Assembly (NCBI RefSeq): GCF_003171515.1
Contig: NC_089393.1
Span: forward strand, 620,001 to 684,000
DNA length: 64,000 bases
Source of the DNA: Pyrenophora tritici-repentis
Taxonomy: Eukaryota; Ascomycota; Dothideomycetes; Pleosporales; Pleosporaceae
Direction of reading: 5' to 3'
Positions 9,823 to 21,264 of this stretch are shown here, one piece after another (position 1 is the first letter of the stretch; every line of letters starts with the position of its first letter). A model generated the notes under the pieces. That model worked only from the letters and a program-made list of their open reading frames with translations, had not been told where the DNA came from and made no database searches. A program made the translations under genes and the position numbers.

Positions 9823-11550
9823 CTACGAACGCATGTGTACACGGCACCCATCTCCTGAAGCAACCACCAGCGTTAGAACCTGCTTTTCCTTTCCAGTTGC
9901 CACAACAGGGTCATCATGCGGGACAGTCAAGAAGGGAAACTTTTGTACCAGTCTCGCTACAGTGTATCCCGCTTCTAGGAGGGCGAACTCTTGGCCTAGG
10001 CATACTCGCGGCCCACCGTTGAAGGGCAAGTATCCGTAACCCACATTGCGCAATAGTTGTCCGTCTTCCCACCTCTCGGGACGGAACTCGAGTGCATCTT
10101 CCCCGTAGATATCCGTGCGACGATGCATAGCGTATACGCAATAACCGACGGCTTCGCCTTTCCTCACCAATATAGGGGACTTTCCGTCCGGGCCTCCTCC
10201 GACAGGAAGCGTCGTTGTCTTTAGTGCTGCACGGGAGTTAACCGGCACAGATGGGTAGAGGCGAAGTACTTCTTTTAGTACCAGGTCTAGGTATTGCATC
10301 TTCTTCAGATCCACTCGAGTTGGCTGAGACGCATGCTGTCCGAGGCCTACTACTTCCTCTATCTCTGTTCGTAATCTTTGCAAAACCTGAGGATGACGAG
10401 CTAATAAGCGCAAGGTCCAAGTGAGGCAGCATGCGGTCGTGTCTCTGCCCGCAAGGAGAACGTTGAGGCACTGATCGCGGAGTTCTTTCTTGTTTCGGGT
10501 TTCTTGGATAAGAGCATCGATGAAAACGTAATGCTTCGTTTCCTCGTCTTCCTTCTTTTTAGGCTTCGGCTTCTCCGCATCATCCAGTGCGTTCTGAATT
10601 GCATCGTCAACGAAGCGATGTGAAGTCTTACAAGCCCGCCAGAACTCAGGCGTATTGGCAAGCCAGTACCAGTCTCCCAATCGGCCACGATGCGATAGGT
10701 AGTCCTGGCCTAAGTTGAAAGCCGTCGCAAACTCCGACTCTTTTCCAGCGATGTCACTGCTTTGCAGAGAGCTCAGCGTCTTCCCAAAAAGAAGGAATGT
10801 CGTCGTGTCGAAAGTCAAACGGAAGAACAACGGCTGCAAATCGACCACGCTATCGGAAGAAATCTGATCGATAAGACTTTCGACGGATTTCTTCATCTCC
10901 TCGAAGTTCTGGTAGCGATTGGAAGTGAACTGAGGTCGTAGGAGCGCACGCGAATGCTTCCATGCTGCACCATCCTGGGTGAAGATGCCACTTCCCATCA
11001 ATGGGGCAAAATGTTTGGGTCGGAGCCCGAGACTGAAATCTGCCAAGACTGTCAGATCCGTTCTGTCATCAGAAGGAAGCAAGGCTTACAAACCTTCAAA
11101 CTGTGTCGAAAGAATCTCTTCTATGTTGCGTGGTTCCACTGTATTAATGCCGCGACTTCCGACTGTTCTTTGTCAGTGCCAGTTGCATGATCGCGCCCAT
11201 AAAACCTACGCAGTTGCTGCTCATGAGTAGGACCACTGGACTCCACTACATCCAAGAAGAACTGTAAAATAGTCTGCGCTCTCGCGTGTTGCCCTGCTTT
11301 GAGTAGCAGATCCAAGCCTTGCGGCCACTTTGCTGCCCACCTCTGTGGTGCTTTGCATCCCATTTGCATCGCATACTGGTCTTCTTTCTGTTACATGTCA
11401 GCAGCACAAATGAATTTCTCTGGGCGTGCCTACTTGACGTCGAGCCTGGCGACACCAAATCTTGTACCCCACAACGCTGAGAACGACGAATAATAAGGCT
11501 ATGGATTTAGAGGCTCTGTTGCCTATAAAGTTGATATCAAAGGTATTCAT
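9823..11550 (-). CDS. Cytochrome P450, CYP52-like
   Basis: Four exons: 11550-11434, 11387-11210, 11162-11094 and 11039-9823. Introns are 46, 47 and 54 nt and all are GT-AG. The product is 526 aa. Residues about 15-32 (SIALLFVVLSVVGYKIW) form an ER membrane anchor. Visible P450 motifs are the I-helix AGRDTT, the K-helix EVLR, and the haem loop FNGGPRVCLG with its ligand about Cys468. The stretch LGLRPKHFAPLMGSGIF resembles the alkane and fatty-acid hydroxylase group. It is the third tailoring gene of the PKS-NRPS cluster and likely oxidises a chain or methyl group. The substrate is inferred only from the context. Confidence 0.93.
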
Positions 11551-12146
11551 AACTGTGATTCCGCCTCCAGGTCCATATATAGCAAAATCAGAAGGAATGT
11601 CTGAGTCGCTGTGGGCATAAGGACTTCAACAAGACATTTCTGCAGTTGTTGTTTCGCCCCCAAATTAAAGTGTGTGGCACAGTCTCAGCCTAGCCGTTTC
11701 ACTGCAGTTCACCTTCCATAATCAGCGCAGAGGATCGATAAGTGTGGCAGGTTGAGGGCCATCGCTTGTGGGGCTGACCCTGGTAACAGACCAGTAAGAG
11801 ATGTTGGCTAAACCATCGCTAGCGCACTCGGTAACGATTGGCCCGCGACTTCACTCCTACGACGGCTATCGGCTGAATACATAGCCGTCGAAGGCCATGG
11901 AGGCAGTCGTTCACATGCATGCTTGCGAAGCCAGCCTCTTGTTGCTCTCTTGGCCAGCGCAACACAACTCGAACAGATCAGAAAAGCTTTTCTGGTTTGT
12001 TTTACACAGCGCCTTGTCTATACGAGGACCTACTTTTCGACGACATCGCACTACGTATCCTATGTCAAAAGTCTGCACAGCCTTCTTTACAAAAATCCTC
12101 GCAAACGTTTTTCGCCTGGGAACCGGCTTGGAGATATCATTAAATT
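11551..12146. promoter_or_regulatory. Divergent intergenic promoter region
   Basis: About 600 bases separate the P450 start (minus strand) and the NLR start (plus strand). No coding exon with sustained codon structure was found; the frames at 11897-12250 overlap the NLR 5' leader and are not convincing. This marks the probable right edge of the PKS-NRPS cluster. Confidence 0.45.
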
Positions 12147-15100
12147 ATGGCTGATGTTGTTTCACTGGTGGCTGCGGGTGTGGGAATCGCTGAAGTTGCA
12201 TTTCGGATCATCATCTATCTCAAAGAAATCAAAGCAACCGCTAAGACAATAGGCGAAGATATTGAGGGCTTGATAAACGAGATCGAAGGTCTTCAAAAGG
12301 TACATGGTCACCTCGAGAAGGAATACCTCAAGAGTGTGACCAATGTCAACATGGGAGACGATGAGAGGAGCCTTTGGACAAGCACAGGACAAACTCTCAA
12401 GAACGGACAAAAGCTTACAAAGAAGCTCGAGGAATCGGTGCAGTCTATCTACGGTGATCATAAGCTGGTTACTGGGAGGCTGGATTGTTGGGATAAGTCG
12501 CGTAGGAAGAAAAGCAAAGACAGCATGATCTCTGGACTTCGAGACCAGATCAAAACATATCAAGGAGCCTTACAGATGTTGCTCGGTTTCATTTCCATGT
12601 AAGTTGATCAGCCATCCCAGCAGCTTCCATTGACCGATATGCAGGCAGTCCACTCGCGAAAGCCACAAGGACCAGAATGCCCAGCTCGACAAATTGGTAA
12701 CCGATCTACAAGAACTGAAGAGTCGAATGGAAAAATCGCAGCACACATCGTTACCCTTATATGAAGCCGTGACTACCACAACAGCTTATCGCGATTTCAA
12801 CGTTGAATCCGTGTCAGTCGTGAACCAGCTCGGTATTGCAATCGACAATATTGCGCATAATCCAGCGTCCGACGCCTCGATAACAAACGAACATTTTGAT
12901 ATTCCAAAACCTGTTGATCCGTTCTATACTGGTCGTGAAGAGTACGCAAATCGCTTGCGCAGCTGGATGTTACCGAGTCTTTCTCGAAAGCAACGCGGTA
13001 CAACGAACGTCAAGGCAGAGCAAAAACGTTTCATTGTATATGGGCTTGGAGGCGCAGGGAAAACGCAGTTCTGCTCCAAGTTTGCCGAAGACAATCGCCA
13101 TTAGTTAGTTTGTCATTGTTCCAGATCTATTCACCACTGATGAGTCACGTCTAGCTTCTGGGGAGTCTTTTGGGTAGACGGTAGCAGTCGGTCGCGGTTG
13201 AAACAGACATTCTCTCAGAATGTGTCCAAGATTGGAAAAGTGGATCTCAACGAAAATGCTGCCCTCCATTGGTTATCAAACTTAAGTCTTCCTTGGCTTC
13301 TTATCATTGATAATGCCGACGACCCTGATCTCAAACTTCCCGACTATTTCCCACGAGGCAACCGAGGTCACGTTCTCATCACGACCCGCGATCCTGGGAA
13401 AAAGGCGTATGGTACTGTTGGCGATCGATATTTTGAATTCCAAGGACTGAGTACGAGCGATGCAAGTAGTCTGCTGCTGAAAGCAGCCGGTCAGTCGGAA
13501 CCATGGGACACGGTCGTATCCAGTATTGCTTTGAAGATCGCGAAAGCCCTTGGCTTTCTTGCATTGGCAATCACGCATGCGGGTAGGGCCATCCGCGAAG
13601 AGTATTGTAAGCTGAGCGAGTACTTGCATTACTATGAACGCCAATGGGAAGAAACAAGACAGACCAGACTTCCAGTAAAAGACAAGGATGCTGCTGACGA
13701 GTTGAGTGTCTTCTCGACGTTCGAATTGAATCGAGAAGCTATCGAGAAGCGAGCGACTAGAGCATCTCGGGACGCCCTTCAGCTGCTCGATACATTTGCA
13801 TTTCTTCACAATCAAGACATTCGATACGACCTTTTGCAACGAGCTATTGAAAATGCCCAAGTTGAACATATAAAGGAATCAGAGGACAGAATGAATGAAC
13901 GTCGGTCCAAAGCCGCCAAGCCCGTACCCGACTGGTCAACATGGTGCAAAGAAACCGCGTTTCTGGTCCTTACCTATCTCTACCAGAATCGAAGTCCGTC
14001 CGTTATACCCGGTGTAGGTCACACCAACATTCTTTTCTTCAAATACATTCGCTAAATCATTACAGGTTATTCGAGATGGACGAAACAATAAGGCAATGGA
14101 TGAGGATCGACTACGTCTAGCTCTACGGCAGTTGACTCAATTTTCCCTTATAATAAGAAGTCATAACTCCGAAGGCTACTCCATGCATCCCCTTGTACAC
14201 AAATGGGCGCGTGAGCGACCTGGTATGAGTATCGCAGCGCAAGCAGTTTGGGCTGAAGCGGCCGTAATGCTATTATCACACTGCATTCTGATCCCACCGC
14301 TTGGCAATACGGAAGAAGAGGAAGAAGTCCGGAAATATATCCTCCCCCATGTGGATCACGTACGTCAATGTCAGCAATCTATGGAGCAACGCATGAGAGA
14401 TAAGCGCATGGCACGAATGAAACCATGGCCAGTATTCGATGGCGGCTTTGATAGGGGCAAAGCTATGACATATGCTAAATTTAGCCTGGTGTACATGCAG
14501 AATGGAAGGTGGGAAGAGGCCAAGCGACTGCAAACTGCAGTAAAGGATTTCACGACCCAAATCCTGGGCATGAAGCATCCCGTTACTCGTCGCGTCACCC
14601 GCCTACTAGCTACAACCCTCTTCAACCTAGGCCAAAGTGAGGACTCAGCTAAGATGGAAAAAGAAGTCTTGGACGCTTGTGTGCGTTTCTTGGGTGTCAA
14701 TCATCAGGAGACACTGGTGGCCAAATTCACTCTTGGAAAGGCGCTTTTCTTACAAGGCAAATTTAGCCAGGCCAAACTTCTCCAAGAAGAGGCGGTCGAA
14801 GGTCTGACTAGGCTAATTGGCCTGGACCAGGAAGATACTCTTGACGCAATTGACTGGCTTGGTCAGACTCTACTCATGTTCTATACCAAAGAGCATGTGA
14901 CTCGTGCCCGTCAACTCTTTGTCATGGCATCAGAAGGCATGCGAAAATTGCATGGAGATGAACATACACGTACACTGGAAGCGCGTGAACACCTTTGTAC
15001 TGCGGCCATTCGGACGGGGGACAAAGATCATTTGGACGAAGCGCATACGATGATGATAAAGATTCTGGAAATCCGAAAAGAGAAACTTGGCAAAGAGCAT

Positions 15101-15580
15101 GCTTACACATTACTTGCGATGGTAAACCTCGCTCTTGTAAAATGCGCGATGGGTATGATCCATGAAGCAGAGGCACTTATGCAGCACGGCTTACCTATCG
15201 CTGCACGCAATTTAGGCGAAGGCCACATCGCCTATCTTTGGGGCCGTTATCATCTTGGCCGAATCTGGGTACTTCAGGAAAGATGGACGGAGGCGGTAAC
15301 CTACCTTCTTGATGTCACAGAGAGGCAGCGTTACACATTGCAAGGAAGAGGCGAGTTTCATCCCGATAGAATTGGCGGCCTGATCGAGCTGGCAACAGCA
15401 TACAACGCGCTGGGGAAAGTTGAAGAATGCGAGAGGGTGACCGAAGAGGCTCTGGCTGCGTTAGCAAAGATATCTACGACTGAACATCCGGAGGCCAAGA
15501 AGTTAAGGGAAAATAGAAACATCTGGAGGCAACGGAGAGTAGAAAGCATGGAGAGGCAAGATTTCACGCAATTACCTTGA
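12147..15580 (+). CDS. NLR-like STAND protein: Fungal_N/HeLo-like domain, NB-ARC, TPR repeats
   Basis: Four exons: 12147-12598, 12645-13103, 13155-14013 and 14066-15580, with introns of 46, 51 and 52 nt, giving 1094 aa. The N-terminal helical region (about 1-150) resembles the fungal STAND N-terminal (HeLo-like) domain. An NB-ARC ATPase follows, with P-loop GLGGAGKT near 283, a Walker B-like stretch LPWLLIIDNADDPD, and ITTRD. A winged-helix segment carries MHPLV. From about 640 on there are kinesin-light-chain-type TPRs (LATTLFNLGQSEDSAKMEKE-like units, several copies). Such proteins sense non-self or cell damage and can trigger regulated cell death. The ligand is unknown. It sits directly beside the PKS-NRPS cluster. 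Confidence 0.9.
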
Positions 15581-15959
15581 TGATCGTCCATGGCGATGAG
15601 TATACGTAATGTGGGGTTGGAAAGGCTGGGCTTGAAGTATTTTCTCGCAACACATGATCGCTTCCAGCCGCGTCGAGGCTGGTTTTGGGGGGTCGCAACA
15701 CCCGTGTCGTCACTGGATGGCCGCCACCACAATTTCAAGGACTGCTGCTAATGGTTGGTAAGCGCGACGGTAAAAGCGGGGTATTCACCATTCTGCCATA
15801 GAGCGACATACTGTGGGCGTGCGTGGATCTGATATAATACTCGATGTCGGGACCTACTTAGATGCATTTCTTTGGCGGTAACGTCACAAAACTAGGGACA
15901 GGAACAGCGTATAATAAATAGTCTAACTATATTATTCTCATCTTTAATAGATACTTAAA
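15581..15959. other. Intergenic, AT-rich toward its right end
   Basis: The stretch lies between the NLR stop and a GC-rich repeat patch. It carries no exon that I can support. Bases about 15905-15955 are strongly AT-rich, unlike the surroundings. Confidence 0.4.
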
Positions 15960-15965
15960 ACACTA

Positions 15966-16051
15966 CAGGTGCGCAGGTGCGTAGCGAATACGAGTGCGCA
16001 GCGAGTGCGCAGGTGCACATTACAGCGAATACGAGTACGCGGGTGCGCAGT
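15966..16051. repeat. Short GC-rich direct repeat patch
   Basis: The motif AGCGAATACGAGT occurs twice about 41 bases apart, each copy near GCGCAGGTGC or GGGTGCGCAG. The patch begins abruptly after an AT-rich stretch, close to the 3' end of the GH94-like gene. It could be a decayed minisatellite or the end of a small mobile element; no terminal inverted repeat was identified. Confidence 0.4.
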
Positions 16052-16069
16052 GATTGCTAGTGTAGACAC

Positions 16070-18501
16070 CTATTTCGTCCCATTCGTCAGTTCCCCATGC
16101 TTCCTACCTACCCTCGGCACCGCAACCTCAACCTTATACGTCCTCCCCCTCTCAATACCCTCAATAACATTGCCATCCATGTCCGCCCCATCAACCTTCA
16201 CCCTCACCCCCACCCCACGCACATCCCCCCCTCTTAACCTCCACCTCAAACACCGCGCCCCGAAACTCCCTCCTCACCTTCATCCCCTCCCACTGACTCG
16301 GCATCTTCGGCTCTACCTTCAAACCTTCCTTTACACCTCTCAACCCAGCCAGCCCCTCAATAAAACACCTATACACCCAACTCACCGTGCCAGTGTTAAA
16401 CAACTGACTAGACCGCCCCGCCGTGCGATCCAATTTCTCAATACCATACCCCCCCGCGGTAGTAATTGGGGATGAAAATCGGGAGCTGACCGCGGCGTAT
16501 CAGGTCCTGCTCGTCGGGCCCGGGGATCATGGCACGCAGCGTGTTGTAAGCGCGATCGACGTCGTCGATGGTGTACAAGGCCCAGGCGTAAAAGGCGGCA
16601 GCGTGGTTGTAGACAGATCCGTTTTCGCCTTGGCCTGGGTACTTTTGCGTTACGCGGCCGACGTCTTCGCGCATGGCTGTGAAGGGAGGGCCGAACATGA
16701 CGACGCCGTAGGGAGTGTTGAGTTGGGCATCGACTTGTGGGAGTATCTTTTCGATTTGCTGGGATGAGGCGGCGCCCCCGAGGATAGACCAGGCTTGTGG
16801 GTTCAGCCAGATGCGGCCTTCTTTGTCGTCGGAGATTCCAAAGGTGACGTTGTCGTCGGTGATGCCGCGGGCGTACCAGTCGCCGTCCCAGAGATGCTCG
16901 TTTGCGGACGCATTTACTTGCTGGGCGCCCGAGTGGTATTTTTGTGCATCGGTGGGCTTGTCGAAGTCGGTGCAGATGCGGGCCCAGAGATTTACTGCGT
17001 ACGCGGTTGCGACGGTGAGCCAGCCGGATACACCAACGCCTTTGGGGCCGACCATGTTCATCGGGTCGCACCAGTCGCCTTGAGCGATGTACGAGAGACC
17101 GCGGGCGTCGCGGGCGTTGGAGGAGAGGAGCCAATCCATGGCCCGGCTGAAGCGTTCGAAGACCGTGTAGGTATCACCATACATGCTGGTGACTTTTTCG
17201 TCAAGGAATTCATAGTCGCCTGTCTCACTCAGGTAGATCTCCAGGGCGATGGGGAGCCAGACGCAATGATCGGTATGCGGTATTTGGTTGATGTACTTGA
17301 GCACCGCGCCTTTTGCGAGCAAGATACCATCTGGCATGGAACCGTTCTTTTCTTGCTGGCCAACCGCTGTCAATATCGCTTTTCGAGCCACATCTGGCTT
17401 GATGAAGCTCATTCCCATGTTGTCTTGTAGATAATTTCTTGTCTGGGGATCGGTCGTAAGACGATTCACATCGCCGTGGTAGTACAACTGTCGTGGTAGC
17501 CAGTTGTTGACAAGGTTATCGAGGTCCTTGTCCGGTGTCTCGAGATGTATGCATCCGCTACCTTTCTGAATGTACTCTTCGTAGTCTTTAGCAGCTTGGG
17601 CAAATGCCATTTTGCTAAGGTATTTCTTGCGCATATCGAGAATCTCTGCCTCGTCATACGCAGGGCCGAATAGGAACCGATACTCTTTACTCTCATTCTT
17701 GTCCAGGTCAGCCACATATTGCACTGCCGCAGTTGGAGTCTCGTAGCGAGCGTCGCTGCCTGATAATCGTGGCTGTTGCAGGGCAGATGGCGCTTGGAGT
17801 CCTCCCTCACCCTCGAACGCTTCCTGCTTTGCTTCCCACGCCACCGGCGGCGTTTCGCACAGGAAATATGTCTTGTCCTTTAGATACTTGGTTTTCGGGT
17901 AATCTTCAGCTTTTTGATATGGTGTTTTGCAGCTTCCAACAACGCCCCCGACATTTTCGTTCCATTCCGCTTCCTGATTCATCCACGACATGTAACCCAG
18001 GGGAAAGTAAGGATAAATGCTCAGTTTTCGCTTACGATCTGAGATATTGGTAACCTTGATGCTCCACAGCTCGGCGACATCATCTGTCGGCAACAAGAAG
18101 GTCATCTCAACACGTACGCCAAGTTTCTCTACGATCCACTTGATGTCGCTCTTACCCACGTCGAATGTAAACCGATCTAGTTTCGCCCGGACAGGCTCGT
18201 ATGGGGCGGAGAAGATCTCGCTGGTTTCCTCATCTTTGACATATACAAAACGGCCGGGATGATGCGCGTAGTAATTTTGCTCCGGTTGCATGAATGTTTT
18301 GGCTTCGAGATTCGGGGCGTAGGCGTACTTGGCGGGTTCAGGTTGCATGTACTGTGCAGTTGCGAAGCCACGGCAAGTTACTTGAATCATCATACGTTGA
18401 TTCCACAGAAATGCACCCGCTTTTGGCATCTCGGTTGGGCTAGTGAGCTCATATCGCTCTCCATTGTGCGTGGGTTGTATCATATTTGATGATGAGGGCA
18501 A
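16070..18501 (-). pseudogene. GH94-family phosphorylase (cellobiose/chitobiose-phosphorylase-like) with two frameshifts
   Basis: From [18 protein letters not shown] the frame runs 687 codons to a stop at 16438. It then continues in a second frame ([16 protein letters not shown]) and a third (GIERGRTYKVEVAVPR), ending at 16070. Both shifts fall in runs of exactly seven C on the plus strand (16449-16455 and 16225-16231). One base fewer in each gives one continuous frame of about 809 codons, the usual GH94 length. Family signatures are [31 protein letters not shown] (putative catalytic Asp) and [13 protein letters not shown]. There is no signal peptide, so it would act inside the cell, splitting a beta-glucoside with phosphate. 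It is either a recent pseudogene or carries two homopolymer sequencing errors. An intron of about 45 nt at the first site is possible but would remove conserved residues. Confidence 0.8.
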
Positions 18502-19602
18502 AGTAGCCGATTGTGGTGCCTACGATAGTTCTTTATACCGCAAAGGGCTGGTTGGTTACATAAGATGTAGGTGCCAGCATGGCTTGGAGTCGTAGCTTAC
18601 TGTGTTTAGTGGCACGGTAGTGGCGCGAGAGGCGATGTAGGACAATGTTGCGCGTTGTTACAAAGACCTAGCTCGTGTGCTAATCAAGTATATACCGCAA
18701 GAACAAGAGTGAATGCTGATAAACTGTGGCTGCAGAAGAGGGCTGTTGATACATCAATAAGAAGATGCACAAGAATTGAAGCACGAGACGTTGTTTGAAA
18801 CGAAGGTCCGGCCAGCGCAATCGTAGCAACAGCAAACGAAGCGTGTTTACGAAGTCCTGAGTCGTCCCGTCAATGGATGGCTCCTATAAGTACAAGCTTC
18901 GCGACACAATAAGCCGCACAGCGTGGGGCTAAGCGAGTAGCGGTGTGGGGTTCAGCCTGAAAGGGTACGGTCCAGGGCGCGGAGACGGTTGTTCGGTCCG
19001 CAACGCCTTTAGCCACCCGTGAGGCATTACTCAAGTCCCATCACACACATGCACCAAAACATCAAAGTGCCGCATCGTCAAATCGTCGCCTGGGACCAAG
19101 CTGCAAGATTGCGCTATCCGGCAATCCGCTTTTAGTGGGACAGTAACGTCGATAAACAGATATATGTGGCGGCCCAAGCGCCAATTCGTGGAAACCTGTG
19201 TAAAGCGTGTCAGCTGGTCAGGGTAGGGTGACGGGTGACGCGCAAAGACGGTACCCTACCAGTGCCGAACTCCGCAGATTTGACGACCACCCACAGAAGC
19301 GGTACCGCTCACAGTTCTGTACATAGCGTGCTGCAGCCCTGCGGCAATTGTTGGGCGTAAAGGCGCATCACCGGGAGTGCTATCATTGGCTCCGCCCACG
19401 TATCAATTTGTGAGGGTCAGATGGTGTACTAAGAAGCCAAAAATGTGAACTACGTAACGTGGGCTGTAAATCGGAATAGAGCATTACCCACGCGACTGTC
19501 GTGCCTTCATATAGGCAACCAATATGTCGTGCGTCAGAGTGATGGCCATCTTCAATCACTTCAAACACAGAATAGCCTCCTCTCACCTATCACAACCACC
19601 AA
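18502..19602. other. 1.1 kb intergenic region upstream of the GH94-like gene
   Basis: The promoter of the GH94-like gene and the 3' flank of the WD40 gene. I scanned both strands and found no exon with coding character, RNA gene or repeat. Confidence 0.45.
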
Positions 19603-21264
19603 TCAATCTTCAGTCTGCTTCTCTCGTCCAATATCCTCTTGCTTCGTCTCTTTCCTAGGCAACCTTACAATCTTCACATACTTCCCTGTTTCAGGATATG
19701 GCTTCTTTGCTGCGATTACCGGAGTCTTCTCCCACCATGACAGCGATGCAGCAACGCTTGTTCGAAAGTACCGGACCTTTCCATCTCCATCGATACTCAG
19801 GTAGAATTCTTGTTCCATGTCATCTTGAAAGACCCCGTAAAACCCGCCCTCCACACACCCGCCCTCCACACCAAGAGGTCGGTTAAACAACTCCTTGGTA
19901 TTGCTGTGCACGTCGTAGACGAGTTTGGTACCCTGCACTGATTCGACATAGAGAAGGTTTCCTTCTTTCATCCATCCCACAGCTTGAATCCCAGCTAAGT
20001 AGCGCCAGGTTTTGTTATCATCCAACTTCAAGTGCTGAAGAATCTTGCCATCTGGGCCGTCAAACGGATCCCAAACGTAGACATTCCTCTCAACGCAAAG
20101 TGCAATTTGTGATCTCGTGGGATGCCACTTGAGGCACCGGCACCAGTCAGAAAATCGTTCCTGCATTGTCGACATCTGCCGTCCATTGGCAGCATCATGA
20201 ACCTGCACGACTCGACCGCCTTGGGTGCTCCAAATAATGAACTTTGAATCAGGCGAGAATGCCCCAGCCCAGCTTTGCATGTTATTTTTCTCTGTAGCCC
20301 ACACAAGTTCGCCAGTAGACACAGAATACATGCGCAGAGATCCGTCCCAAGATACGGAAGCGGCGTATGTGTTGTCAGGGCTGATCGCAGACCACGATAT
20401 GATGTTTGTATGGCCCATGAGGCGATGAAGTTCGACACCTGCGTCCACATCGTAGATGACTAACAGAGGTAGTTCTTCCGGCTTCCGCTTACCTCGTTGA
20501 GTTGATTCATTATTGGCGTGATACAACAACAGCCTACCGTCGCTGGTGAACGGAACTGATTCATAACCCCCAATCAGGGCGTCCTTGATGACGTTGTTGT
20601 GGCGCCTACGGTGGTTGATTGCTGCTTCGCTGAGTGCTTTGGTGAACTCTTTGTGTAGGTTTGAGGCATCGATGAAATCTTTAGTCCATTCATGGTTTGT
20701 TGTGAGGGCGGGGATGATTGCATCTATCGCTTGCTTGGCAAGTGCAGCAGAATCAATTGCTTCCTCCTGGTCAAGGAGACGGCCATGATGATCCAACTCC
20801 CAAAACATGAGCTGAGGGAGCTTTCTTTTGTAGCGCTCTTCTCCGCACGCAACCGAACACACGAGGGTATAACCAGGTCTCATCGCGTTGTCACCAGTGC
20901 TTTGCGAGGCTGCATTTCTGTTGTCGGCGGCCTTCCAGGGTCGAAATCTCACAATCCCAGCACCTTCTAGGACGACTCGTAGGTCCCGCGACACGATGTC
21001 GTAAATCAAAATACGGTCTGCACTCGTGCTGATGGCTAACAGTTTCCCATCAGAGCTCACGTCGGTATGACTGGTTTTGAGAGGAACTTCTTTCTCTAGT
21101 GGTATATTGAGGCTGTAATCAATGACATGATAAGCTTGTGGCCAGTCTTTTGGGTGGCCTGATGCGAACTGGGCCAGAATGCCAGCTTGTTCGAAATCGC
21201 GCTCGGGTTTGTTTGGGAAGACATATTGTTTGAAAAAGTCACCGCGCAAAGTGCTGACAGCCAT
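19603..21264 (-). CDS. WD40-like beta-propeller protein, function unknown
   Basis: A single exon of 553 aa from MAVSTLRGDFFKQYVF. Blades are visible as SSDGKLLAISTSADRILIYD (about 90-110), SPDNTYAASVSWDGSLRMYS (about 315-335), SPDSKFIIWSTQGGRVVQV and a C-terminal blade ending FYLSIDGDGKVRYFR. The canonical WD dipeptides are mostly replaced, so it is a divergent propeller. A helical insert (about 185-235) separates the N-terminal and central blades. No signal peptide or membrane segment is seen. Such proteins act as scaffolds; partners cannot be predicted here. A lineage-specific fungal protein is most likely. Confidence 0.8.
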   Translation of the reverse strand: MAVSTLRGDFFKQYVFPNKPERDFEQAGILAQFASGHPKDWPQAYHVIDYSLNIPLEKEVPLKTSHTDVSSDGKLLAISTSADRILIYDIVSRDLRVVLEGAGIVRFRPWKAADNRNAASQSTGDNAMRPGYTLVCSVACGEERYKRKLPQLMFWELDHHGRLLDQEEAIDSAALAKQAIDAIIPALTTNHEWTKDFIDASNLHKEFTKALSEAAINHRRRHNNVIKDALIGGYESVPFTSDGRLLLYHANNESTQRGKRKPEELPLLVIYDVDAGVELHRLMGHTNIISWSAISPDNTYAASVSWDGSLRMYSVSTGELVWATEKNNMQSWAGAFSPDSKFIIWSTQGGRVVQVHDAANGRQMSTMQERFSDWCRCLKWHPTRSQIALCVERNVYVWDPFDGPDGKILQHLKLDDNKTWRYLAGIQAVGWMKEGNLLYVESVQGTKLVYDVHSNTKELFNRPLGVEGGCVEGGFYGVFQDDMEQEFYLSIDGDGKVRYFRTSVAASLSWWEKTPVIAAKKPYPETGKYVKIVRLPRKETKQEDIGREKQTED

